A model generated the notes under the pieces. That model saw nothing but the letters and a program-made list of their open reading frames with translations, searched no databases and was not told the DNA's origin. 50,206 bases of DNA from Planctomycetota bacterium (GTDB lineage: Bacteria > Planctomycetota > UBA1135 > GCA-002748355), in assembly GCA_024278315.1 (NCBI GenBank), contig JAJRTL010000011.1, forward strand, positions 1 through 50,206, written 5' to 3'. The stretch's first letter is position 1; each line of letters opens with the position of its first letter. Shown here in pieces: positions 42,995-50,206 of this stretch. Made by a program: the position numbers and the translations under genes.

Positions 42995-45004
42995 ATGGGA
43001 CATCAAGTAGACAGTCTCCGCACCTTCACACTACTGGGCCATGGCGGCTCCGGGAAGACCTCCCTGCTGGACGCCATGGCCTATCAGGCAAAAGTCTCGC
43101 CCAGGCACGGTAGCCCAGCGGACGGAACCAGCATCTCTGATACCGAGCCCGAGGAGAAGGAGCGGCATCACACGCTGACTTCCCATCTCTTCCGGATCCC
43201 CTGGAACGGACGTTCACTCGAAGTCGTGGACACTCCCGGGCACTCAGACTTCCTCGCGGATGCACTCTGCAGCTTGCGCGCCGTCGAGACCTGCATTTTC
43301 GTCATCGACGCCAGCACCGGTGTGACCTTCCACACCCGCCGACTCTGGAGCATGGCTGGCCAACTCAAGAAGGGTCGCATGGTCGTGCTGACCAAGGCCG
43401 ATTCGGACAACGTCAAGCTGGATGAAGTGTTGGATGACATCCACGCACAGCTCGGCAATCGTGTCGTTCCCTTCAACCTGCCCGATGGAATGGGATCCGC
43501 CTTCAAGGCTGTCGAGACCTGCCTGGAAGAATCATCGAAGTATCGTCCGACGCTCGAAGAGGGTGTGGCCGAGTCCGATGATGCCCTGATGGAGAAGTAC
43601 TTCGAAGAGGGCACACTGACCTCCGAAGAAGTGGAGAAGAACCTGCCCCATGCCATCGAGCTGGGAACCATCCACCCGATGCTGACGGCCAGTGGCACGT
43701 CGATGATCGGCATTCCTGAACTCCTCGATTTCATCTCCAAGGACACGCCCTCTCCGATCCAGGCTGTCCCGCGCAAGGCGGCCAAGGACCCAGAGAAGGA
43801 ATTCGATGTCGAGATCTTGCCGGACCCGGCGGCACCCTTCGTGGGCCTGGTCTTCAAGGTTGTGTCGGATCCCTTTGTCGGCAAGCTCGCCTACATCCGT
43901 TGTCTGAGAGGGACGCTCAAGGCTGACGAAGGGTTCACGATTTCCCGGACGGGGGAACACTACAAGGTGCCCGCCCTCTTGCGCGTGCATGGTAAGGATA
44001 CTGCAGATCTGGATGAATGCGTGCCCGGAGAGCTCTTCGCGGTCGCCAAGATCGAAGAGCTGCACATCGGTGATACGGTCTGTGCCGACGCGGAGGTCTT
44101 GCATCTCCCGCAGTTCGATCTGCCATCTCCCATGGTGGCGATCGCCGTGAACCCCAAGAGTCGCGGCGACGAGCAGAAGATCGGTCCTGCTCTCGAGAAG
44201 CTCGCCGCCGAAGATCCCTGCTTCCGCACGGGAAGAGATCCAGACACGGGTGAGTTCCTGGCCGAGGGCTTGTCCCGACTGCATCTGGATGTGATCTTCG
44301 GGAGGCTCAAGGAACGCTACAAGGTCGAGCTCGTGCAGCACGAGCCTCTCGTGCCCTACCGCGAGACCGTGACGATCAGTTCCAAGGGGCATCACCGTCA
44401 CAAGAAGCAGAGTGGTGGACGTGGACAGTTCGGCGAAGTGTATGTGCGTTTGGAGCCCAGGGACCGTGGTACGGGCTTCGAGTTCGTGGATGCCATCGTG
44501 GGTGGGTCGATCCCCCGGCAGTTCATTCCCGAAGTCGAGAAGGGCGTCCGCAAGATGATGTCCGAGGGCGTGATCGCAGGATTCCCGGTCGTGGACTGTG
44601 CGTGCGAGGTCTATGACGGCAAATTCCACGATGTCGACTCCGATCAGCTTTCGTTCCAGTTAGCGGGTGGACGTGCCTTCATGGATGCCTTCGAGAAGGC
44701 CAAGCCGATCCTGCTCGAGCCCATGATGGTGCTCGAGATCCATATGCCTTCCCGGTTTACGGGTGATATCACGAGCAATCTGTCCAATCAGCGCGCACGC
44801 ATGACCGGTATGGATTCTGAGGGTGATGACCAGGTCATCCACGCCACGATGCCGCTCAAGGAGGCTCGTGGGTATCAGTCGCAGCTTCGATCGCTGACGG
44901 CGGGGGAGGGGAGCTTCTCGATGAGGTTTTCCCACTTCGACCCGCTCCCGGGGAACCTGCAGCAGGAAGTGGTGGCTGCGAGGAAGAAGAAGACTGAAGA
45001 CTAG
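42995..45004 (+). CDS. elongation factor G-like translational GTPase (EF-G paralog)
   Basis: The ATG at 42995 follows AGAGGA by 8 bases. The 669-residue product has the five EF-G domains: G1 GHGGSGKT at 15-22, G3 DTPGH at 79-83 and G4 TKAD at 133-136 in place of NKxD. The switch I region reads EKERHHTLTSHLF, where canonical EF-G has ERGITI. Later parts include RGQFGEVYVRLEPRDRGTGF (domain IV) and SRFTGDITSNLSNQRARMTGM (domain V). These departures are typical of the second EF-G-like family found in many bacteria (FusA2/EF-G-II), not the main FusA. Its role is unclear; related proteins act in ribosome recycling or are non-translocating. It stands alone, with no rpsL, rpsG or tuf nearby, which also argues against the main fusA. 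Confidence 0.88.
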   Translation: MGHQVDSLRTFTLLGHGGSGKTSLLDAMAYQAKVSPRHGSPADGTSISDTEPEEKERHHTLTSHLFRIPWNGRSLEVVDTPGHSDFLADALCSLRAVETCIFVIDASTGVTFHTRRLWSMAGQLKKGRMVVLTKADSDNVKLDEVLDDIHAQLGNRVVPFNLPDGMGSAFKAVETCLEESSKYRPTLEEGVAESDDALMEKYFEEGTLTSEEVEKNLPHAIELGTIHPMLTASGTSMIGIPELLDFISKDTPSPIQAVPRKAAKDPEKEFDVEILPDPAAPFVGLVFKVVSDPFVGKLAYIRCLRGTLKADEGFTISRTGEHYKVPALLRVHGKDTADLDECVPGELFAVAKIEELHIGDTVCADAEVLHLPQFDLPSPMVAIAVNPKSRGDEQKIGPALEKLAAEDPCFRTGRDPDTGEFLAEGLSRLHLDVIFGRLKERYKVELVQHEPLVPYRETVTISSKGHHRHKKQSGGRGQFGEVYVRLEPRDRGTGFEFVDAIVGGSIPRQFIPEVEKGVRKMMSEGVIAGFPVVDCACEVYDGKFHDVDSDQLSFQLAGGRAFMDAFEKAKPILLEPMMVLEIHMPSRFTGDITSNLSNQRARMTGMDSEGDDQVIHATMPLKEARGYQSQLRSLTAGEGSFSMRFSHFDPLPGNLQQEVVAARKKKTED

Positions 45005-45022
45005 GTTGTCTTTGGGTGACTG

Positions 45023-45150
45023 ATGGCTGATGGCTGGGGGGCTGTCGGCTGTTGGTGGATGGCTGATGGCTGGGGGGCTGTCGGCTGTTGGTGGATGGCT
45101 GATGGCTGATGGCTGGATGGCTGATGGCTGGGGGGCTGTTGGCTGGGGGG
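45023..45150 (+). repeat. tandem 36-bp repeats made of ATGGCTG words
   Basis: Two perfect 36-bp copies lie at 45023-45058 and 45059-45094. Each begins ATGGCTGATGGCTGGGGGG and ends CTGTTGGTGG. Partial copies follow: ATGGCTGATGGCTGATGGCTGG at 45095-45116, then ATGGCTGATGGCTGGGGGG and CTGTTGGCTGGGGGG to 45150. Runs of six G occur at four places, which could support G-quadruplexes. The pattern resembles a minisatellite; there are no spacers, so it is not a CRISPR. Confidence 0.9.
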
Positions 45151-45185
45151 AGTGGTTGTGGGGTGTTGGTTTGTGGGGCGCGGGG

Positions 45186-45268
45186 GGCCGGGAGGTCCTC
45201 GGGCCCCTTTGCTCCGTACATCGGATGCACTCGGGAAGTCGCTACAGGGGCCCGAGGACCTCCCGGCC
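45186..45268. repeat. 22-bp perfect inverted repeat with a 39-bp loop
   Basis: The arm at 45186-45207 starts GGCCGGGAGGTCC and ends CGGGCCCC; its exact reverse complement lies at 45247-45268. The loop is 39 bases. On either strand it would form a very stable hairpin. It could be the terminator of the EF-G-like gene, although it starts 182 bases after its stop, or a small non-autonomous mobile element. No target-site duplication is clear. Confidence 0.9.
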
Positions 45269-45506
45269 TGTGTTGCGGGGGGGCTGCCTACCGCTGGGGG
45301 CGGGAGCGGAGGGGTCGCTGCGCGCTGCGGGTCGCTGCGCTGCGTGGTGAGTGGGGAGGAAGGGGTTGAAGTCTGGTGAGGTCGGAGTTCCGCCTTGCGT
45401 TTGGGTGGTGGGCAGAATGCTGAGGGTGTGCTAACGGCGGGGGGCGGATTCGCCGATAGAGACTCAGGACTCCTGAATCAGATTCCACACAACGAAGGAT
45501 GAATCC

Positions 45507-46568
45507 ATGGTCTCTATGGAAGAGTTGCTGAACCTCATGGTTCAGCGGGGTGGCTCCGACCTCCACATTTCTGTTGGCTCACGCCCCAAGATCCGCATCG
45601 ACGGAAAGCTCTACGACACGGAACACGACGTCCTGACGCCAGAGGTGACGCAGAAGATCGTCTATTCTGTCCTGACCTCGGACCAGATCGCCAAGTTCGA
45701 GAAGGAGTTGGAGATCGACTTCTCCTTCGGAGCCGCCAATCTTGGCCGATTCCGGACCAATGCATTCATCCAGAGAGGGACGGTTGCGGCGGTCTTGCGC
45801 GTGATCCCCTTCGAGGTCTATGACTTCGATCAGTTGGGGCTCCCCAAGAAGGTCTGCGAATACGTCTGCAGCATGCACAAGGGGTTGATCCTGGTGACGG
45901 GGGCCACGGGATCCGGGAAATCGACGACTCTGGCGTCGATGGTGGATTACCTGAACCAGCAGCGGCAAGGGCACATCATCACCGTGGAGGATCCCATCGA
46001 GTTCCTTCATCGCAACCGTAACTGTCTCGTGAATCAACGCGAGGTCGGTGCGGATACACATGGATTCCCCAAGGCACTGCGTTCAGTGTTGAGGCAGGAT
46101 CCGGATGTGGTCCTGATCGGTGAGCTTCGCGACCTGGAGACCATCGAGGCAGCCCTCACCCTGGCCGAAACGGGTCACTTGACCTTCGGCGCGCTACACA
46201 CCTCGGACTGTGTGCAGACGATCAACCGGATCGTCGACGTCTTCCCGGCACACCAGCAGCAGCAGATCCGGACGCAGTTGAGCTTCACGCTCCAGGCCGT
46301 TCTGTGTCAGCAGCTGTTGCCCAAGACCTCGGGCAAGGGCCGAGCCCTCGCCGCCGAGATCATGATCGTGAATCCGGCCATTCGTGCGCTCATACGCGAT
46401 GACAAGGCCCACCAGATCTACTCGATCATCCAGACCGGCGGAAAGATGGGAATGAAGACGATGAATCAATCCCTCTACGATCTCTACCGGAGCAATGTCG
46501 TCAACTACGAAGACGCTCTCGCGGTGTGTCAAGACAGGGCTGAGTTCCAGCGCCTGGCCCGTCGCTGA
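45507..46568 (+). CDS. pilT: type IV pilus retraction ATPase PilT
   Basis: The 353-residue product starts MVSMEELLNLMVQRGGSDLH. The N-terminal PAS-like domain is followed by Walker A GATGSGKST (132-140), the Asp box HIITVEDPIEFLH, Walker B DVVLIGELRD and the His box GALHTSDCVQTINRI. The PilT signature AIRALIRDDK is present (AIRNLIRE type), which separates it from the paralog at 20767. PilT is a hexameric AAA+-like ATPase that disassembles the pilus and drives retraction. It is the first gene of pilT-pilB-pilC (51 and 97 bases between genes). AAGGATGA precedes the ATG. It follows the repeat island directly. Confidence 0.96.
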   Translation: MVSMEELLNLMVQRGGSDLHISVGSRPKIRIDGKLYDTEHDVLTPEVTQKIVYSVLTSDQIAKFEKELEIDFSFGAANLGRFRTNAFIQRGTVAAVLRVIPFEVYDFDQLGLPKKVCEYVCSMHKGLILVTGATGSGKSTTLASMVDYLNQQRQGHIITVEDPIEFLHRNRNCLVNQREVGADTHGFPKALRSVLRQDPDVVLIGELRDLETIEAALTLAETGHLTFGALHTSDCVQTINRIVDVFPAHQQQQIRTQLSFTLQAVLCQQLLPKTSGKGRALAAEIMIVNPAIRALIRDDKAHQIYSIIQTGGKMGMKTMNQSLYDLYRSNVVNYEDALAVCQDRAEFQRLARR

Positions 46569-46619
46569 TCCTCACGGGGCATCGTTCCTTATCCCGACCT
46601 GACCTTAGCAAAGAAGCAC

Positions 46620-48338
46620 ATGGCATCTCTCGACAAGAAGCTCGGATCCATTCTCGTCAAGGAGAAGAAGGTCGACGTGGAGGATATGAGCCGACTTCTG
46701 AAGAAGTCGAACTCGGAAAAAACGCCCCTCTCCGAAATCATCGTCAAGGATGGTGTCCTGACCTCGAACGAGTTGCTGGGGCTCATTGCAGCCCATGCCA
46801 ATCTCCCACCAGTAAGCTTGCAGAAAATCCACATCAAGGACGAGGTCAGGGACAAGATCCCCGAAGACGTGGCACGTCAATGCAAGGTCGTTCCGATCGA
46901 GATCATCGGTGACTATCTTACGATTGCGGTCGCGAATCCCTTCGACATCCTCAAGCTCGACGACATCCGCATCATCACGGGGTGTGAACTCCGACCTGTC
47001 GTTGCCCTGGAAGGTCAGATCGAAGTCACGCTCCAGAACGTCTTCAAGACGGACTCGGCGGCGATGGATGACATCCTCGACGGTTTCGATGATACAGACA
47101 TCGACACGATCGAGAAGAAGGACGATGACGATGATCTGGACCTGGCGGCAGGTAGCGATGGTGCCAGTCCGGTCGTCAAGATCGTCAACAAGATGATCCT
47201 CGATGCGGTCAACCAGGGTGTCAGTGATATCCACATCGAGCCCTTCGAGAAGAAGCTCCTGATCCGCTATCGAAAGGATGGGACGCTCATGGAAGTCATG
47301 ACTCCTCCCAAGAGGATGCAGAACTCCATTGCCTCCCGTATCAAGATCATGTCCAAGTTGGACATCGCGGAGAAGCGCAAGCCTCAGGACGGCAAGATCC
47401 AGATGAAGATGGGCAACAAGGCCATCGACTTCCGTGTTTCGACGCTTCCTACGGTTTGGGGCGAGAAGGTCGTCCTTCGTATCCTGGATTCAAGCAACTT
47501 GACCCTGAACCTCGAGACTCTCGGATTCGAGGACAAGTGCATGGAAGACTTCAAGTGGGGCATCAGCAAGCCTTACGGGATGATCCTCGTCACGGGCCCC
47601 ACGGGTTCTGGTAAATCCACGACTCTCTATTCGGGCATTCATCACATCCACAAGCCCGATGTGAACATCGTTACCGTCGAGGATCCTGTCGAATACACAC
47701 TGGACGGCGTCAACCAGGTGCCCGTCAATCCGGTCCAGGGATTGACCTTCGCCTCGGCACTTCGCTCCATCCTTCGACAGGATCCCGACATCATCCTCCT
47801 GGGCGAGATCCGCGACAAGGAGACCATCGAGATTGCCGTCAAGGCCGCTCTCACCGGTCACCTGGTCTTCTCGACACTTCACACCAACGACGCGCCCAGC
47901 ACGGTCATCCGAATGGTGGACATGGGCCTCGATCCCTTCATGGTCGCGAGTTCGGTCAACGTGATCTGCGCCCAGCGTCTGGCCAAGAGGCTCTGCGAGG
48001 GCTGTCGGACTCCCATGGATGTTCCCAAGAAGCGACTGCACGATCTGGGAGCCAAGGAAGAGGATTTCGAGGATACCGAAATCAAGATCTACCAGGCCAA
48101 TGACAAGGGCTGCAGCCGTTGTTCCAAGGGCTACAAGGGTCGTTTCGCCCTGCTCGAGACTCTCAAGTTCACCGAGAGGGTCAAACGCCTGATCATTGAG
48201 GAAGCCACGGTCATGGATCTCAAGGCCGCGGCCATGGATGAGGGGATGGTGACGCTCCGAAGAGCAGGGCTTCTCAACGCCATGCGTGGCAACACCTCCG
48301 TCGAGGAGATCCTGAGGGTGACCATGGCAGATGGTTGA
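46620..48338 (+). CDS. pilB: type IV pilus extension ATPase PilB
   Basis: The 572-residue product has the N-terminal MshEN/GspE-N domain (about 1-145: LGSILVKEKKVDVEDMSRLL and ITGCELRPVVALEGQIEVTL), an acidic linker with six Asp in DDDDDLDLA (about 168-178), and the secretion ATPase domain. Walker A is GPTGSGKST at 326-334, the Asp box VNIVTVEDPVEYTLDG, Walker B DIILLGEIRD and the His box STLHTNDAPST. The C-terminal zinc site is CEGCR with CSRC. This assembles the pilus from pilins at the inner membrane. It lies 51 bases after pilT. Length and motifs are normal. Confidence 0.96.
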   Translation: MASLDKKLGSILVKEKKVDVEDMSRLLKKSNSEKTPLSEIIVKDGVLTSNELLGLIAAHANLPPVSLQKIHIKDEVRDKIPEDVARQCKVVPIEIIGDYLTIAVANPFDILKLDDIRIITGCELRPVVALEGQIEVTLQNVFKTDSAAMDDILDGFDDTDIDTIEKKDDDDDLDLAAGSDGASPVVKIVNKMILDAVNQGVSDIHIEPFEKKLLIRYRKDGTLMEVMTPPKRMQNSIASRIKIMSKLDIAEKRKPQDGKIQMKMGNKAIDFRVSTLPTVWGEKVVLRILDSSNLTLNLETLGFEDKCMEDFKWGISKPYGMILVTGPTGSGKSTTLYSGIHHIHKPDVNIVTVEDPVEYTLDGVNQVPVNPVQGLTFASALRSILRQDPDIILLGEIRDKETIEIAVKAALTGHLVFSTLHTNDAPSTVIRMVDMGLDPFMVASSVNVICAQRLAKRLCEGCRTPMDVPKKRLHDLGAKEEDFEDTEIKIYQANDKGCSRCSKGYKGRFALLETLKFTERVKRLIIEEATVMDLKAAAMDEGMVTLRRAGLLNAMRGNTSVEEILRVTMADG

Positions 48339-48435
48339 TCCCGCTCTTCATCTACCAGGCCGGAAATGGGGTGAAGATCCCATGGCCGTCTGACGAAAAC
48401 AGATTCCATCAAGCAACAGAAAGCAGCACGAGACC

Positions 48436-49686
48436 ATGGCAACAACATTCACCTACACGGCCAAGGATGTGTCTGGCAAGACCATCTCCGGGACGCTCAA
48501 GGCTCCCTCGGAATCCGAGGCGGTTCTCGAACTCCGAAAGAAGAATCTCGTTCCGGTCAGTGTGAAGAGCGGGGGCGGTGGTTCCCTCTTCGCCAGGTCC
48601 TTGGGCGGCAAGAGAGACAAGACTGCTGGCTGGCGAAAAGCGAAGCCCAAGGCCGCTCTCCAGGAGATCGTGCTCTTCACGAGGCAACTCGCGACGATGC
48701 TTTCTGCTGGTATCCCGATGCTCGAGGCTCTGGAGATCCTGGCCGAGCAGGCCGAGACTCCTGGTTTCAAGCGCGGTCTCATGGGTGTCGTGGATGAAGT
48801 CCGGTCCGGCGGTGACCTCTCGGTGGCATGCAGCCGATATCCCAAGTGTTTTTCGGACATCTATGTCAGCATGATCAAGGCTGGCGAAGTCTCAGGTCAG
48901 ATCGACACGATTCTCGAACGCCTGGCCGAGTATGTAGAGGCCGCACAACACCTCAAACAAGAGATCAAGTCAGCCATGACCTATCCGGTCGTGTCCCTGA
49001 TCCTCGTCATCGGTATCGCAGGGTTCCTGATGATCGGCATCGTGCCACAGTTCAAGCCGGTCTTCGAGTCCCTGGATGTGGAGCTTCCTGGCCTGACCGT
49101 TGCGGTCATGGATACAGCCTTCTTCCTGAAGGCCTACTGGTATCTCATGATCGCTGGTGGCATCGCTGCGAGCTTTGGAATCGTGGCATGGAAGAAGACC
49201 GAAAAGGGAGCCTATGCATGGGACGCCATGATGTTACGGGTCCCCGTCTTCGGACCCCTGTTCAAGAAGGTGGCCCTGGCTCGCTTCGCACGCACGTTTG
49301 CAACGCTCGTCAAGAGTGGTGTTCCGATCCTGGCTTCTCTCGAGATCGTCTCCGAAACGGCGGGTAACCGGGTCTTGACGGCAGTGATCGACAAGGCGAG
49401 GTACAACGTCCAGCAGGGTGACACGCTTTCCGAGCAGCTCGCACAGAGCCCGATCTTTCCGCCAATGGTGACGAAGATGATCTCCATCGGCGAACGATCT
49501 GGTTCCTTGGAGACGCTCCTTGAGAAGATCGCATCATTCTATGACGAACAGGTCTCGGCAGAGGTCAAGAGTCTGACTTCCCTCATCGAGCCGATCATGA
49601 TCGCAATCATGGGGTTCTTGGTCGGTGGCATCGTCTTGGCCGTCTTCCTTCCGATCTTCAAGCTGCAGGCTGCCCTGTCCAAGTAG
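48436..49686 (+). CDS. pilC: type IV pilus inner-membrane platform protein PilC
   Basis: The 416-residue product has two T2SSF/GspF domains, at about 75-200 and 275-405, with the typical FTRQLATMLSAGIPMLEALE and FARTFATLVKSGVPILASLE segments. Three membrane helices lie near 180-205, 225-245 and 380-402. N-terminal residues 1-45 (YTAKDVSGKTISGTLKAPSE) are the short platform domain. PilC couples the PilB and PilT motors to the pilus base. The start ATG follows GCAGCACGAGACC; the ribosome-binding site is weak. A strong terminator lies 37 bases after the stop, so pilT-pilB-pilC form one operon. Confidence 0.95.
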   Translation: MATTFTYTAKDVSGKTISGTLKAPSESEAVLELRKKNLVPVSVKSGGGGSLFARSLGGKRDKTAGWRKAKPKAALQEIVLFTRQLATMLSAGIPMLEALEILAEQAETPGFKRGLMGVVDEVRSGGDLSVACSRYPKCFSDIYVSMIKAGEVSGQIDTILERLAEYVEAAQHLKQEIKSAMTYPVVSLILVIGIAGFLMIGIVPQFKPVFESLDVELPGLTVAVMDTAFFLKAYWYLMIAGGIAASFGIVAWKKTEKGAYAWDAMMLRVPVFGPLFKKVALARFARTFATLVKSGVPILASLEIVSETAGNRVLTAVIDKARYNVQQGDTLSEQLAQSPIFPPMVTKMISIGERSGSLETLLEKIASFYDEQVSAEVKSLTSLIEPIMIAIMGFLVGGIVLAVFLPIFKLQAALSK

Positions 49687-49723
49687 GATCGTCCCGTAAG
49701 GTTTGGAAGCACAAACTGCCGAT

Positions 49724-49758
49724 AGGAAGGCAGGGTCCCGCTGGGACCCTGCCTTCCT
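49724..49758 (+). terminator. terminator of pilT-pilB-pilC
   Basis: A perfect 16-bp stem (AGGAAGGCAGGGTCCC with GGGACCCTGCCTTCCT) closes a 3-base loop, followed by TCGTATCC. There is little T tract, but the stem is among the strongest in the window. Confidence 0.8.
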
Positions 49759-49805
49759 TCGTATCCATCGTCTCCCCTCCCCAAGGCCACGGAGATCAAT
49801 AGAAG

Positions 49806-50206
49806 ATGACCGCATCTACCACTTCGGAAACCCGCAAGAACCTCCTGCTCTATGGTGGGGCCTCCTGCATCGTCCTGCTGCTTGTCTATCTGGGTTGGAT
49901 CTATCCCAAGACCTACGAGAACCAGACGGGTTCGCTTCTCTCGAGTGCGATTGCCGAGCTCGACTTTGCCGGTCGGATTCCCACTCAGGACAAGGGTGGG
50001 AACAAGCTGGAGACCTCATCCAACCCCAAATTCCTGAAACTGTGGAAGGAGAGGGAGCGACTCCTCGGCAATAGTTGGGAGAAGCTCGACAAGGTGGAGG
50101 CTCAGGACCCTGGCCTGGCGCTCACGAGGGAGATGCGTGGCTACTTCTTCTGGATCAAGAAGGACTATGACAAGGCAAGAGAGTGGTATAGAGAGGCTCT
50201 GTTGAC
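49806..50206 (+). CDS. membrane-anchored protein with TPR-like helix (partial, 3' end outside window)
   Basis: The frame runs from ATG 49806 to the right edge, 133 codons without a stop. AGAAG just before the ATG is a weak ribosome-binding site. It has a short polar N-terminus, one membrane helix (about residues 13-32: LLLYGGASCIVLLLVYLGWI), then a soluble helical part. FFWIKKDYDKAREWYREAL near the end matches the consensus of a tetratricopeptide repeat helix. In pilus loci such proteins (PilF/PilW-like or generic TPR) help build or organise the machine, but that is only inferred from position after pilC. It is separated from pilC by the terminator and so is transcribed on its own. Confidence 0.7.
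   Translation, partial: MTASTTSETRKNLLLYGGASCIVLLLVYLGWIYPKTYENQTGSLLSSAIAELDFAGRIPTQDKGGNKLETSSNPKFLKLWKERERLLGNSWEKLDKVEAQDPGLALTREMRGYFFWIKKDYDKAREWYREALL

Larger units (their letters stand above)
45005..45506. other. 502-base region without genes holding G-rich tandem repeats and an inverted repeat
   Basis: The plus strand is very G-rich throughout. It holds the 36-bp repeats (45023-45150), the 22-bp inverted repeat (45186-45268) and then a purine-rich stretch with two copies of GGTCGCTGCGC (about 45312-45340). The last 70 bases (45437-45506) lack repeats and hold the pilT leader with AAGGATGA. Short frames inside the repeats encode low-complexity Gly/Trp/Ala peptides and are not credible genes. 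Confidence 0.7.

Noticed and set aside
45023-45150. CRISPR array because of the 36-bp repeat
   Set aside because: The copies are directly adjacent with no unique spacers, and no cas genes are in the window.

Overview
This 50.2 kb window comes from a GC-rich bacterial chromosome with a double-membrane envelope. It carries a complete set of conserved housekeeping and type IV pilus genes, with no phage, plasmid, CRISPR or intact insertion-sequence genes. Several features point towards Planctomycetota or a close relative: a secreted 14-repeat VCBS/FG-GAP protein with the C-terminal domain often seen on planctomycetal exported proteins, giant lipoproteins with Ig-like segments, and an RNase E/G with a long disordered insertion. 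This is an inference from gene content, not a phylogenetic placement.

Layout. 1-6 kb: two exported proteins on the minus strand (one cut by the window edge), then ybaB-recR on plus, then a secreted serine hydrolase on minus. 6-10 kb: the nitrogen-PTS cluster rpoN-truA-hpf-ptsN-ptsH. 10-16 kb: pilM, pilN, a pilO-pilP fusion and, after a 1 kb gap holding a terminator and REP-like palindromes, the secretin pilQ. 16-21 kb: RNase E/G, rplU, rpmA, obgE. 21-27 kb: an atypical pilT paralog, a GspC-like protein with a PDZ-like domain, coaX overlapping a degenerate mnmE-like GTPase, pyrB fused to a PyrI-type zinc domain, and a carboxylesterase. 28-41 kb: four large lipoprotein genes that I read as two families alternating A-B-A-B; the last is broken by an in-frame TAG. 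41-45 kb: prepilin peptidase, an OmpA-family lipoprotein and an EF-G-like GTPase. 45-50 kb: a G-rich tandem-repeat and inverted-repeat island, then canonical pilT, pilB, pilC and the start of a membrane-anchored protein.

How the genes work together. Nearly every part of a type IV pilus or type II secretion machine is here, in separate blocks: alignment complex PilM/N/O-P, secretin PilQ, motors PilB and PilT (two), platform PilC, peptidase PilD and a GspC-like coupling protein. No pilin gene is seen. The giant lipoproteins lie between the two halves of this machinery and could be surface or secreted structures that depend on it, but nothing in the sequence proves this. RpoN, Hpf, EIIA-Ntr and HPr form a regulatory block linking nitrogen and phosphate status to ribosome hibernation.

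Most worth a second look: the A-B-A-B lipoprotein cluster with its nonsense codon, the acidic-then-RGG insertion inside the S1 domain of RNase E/G, the PyrB-zinc fusion lacking the PyrI nucleotide domain, the PilO-PilP fusion, and the repeat islands.
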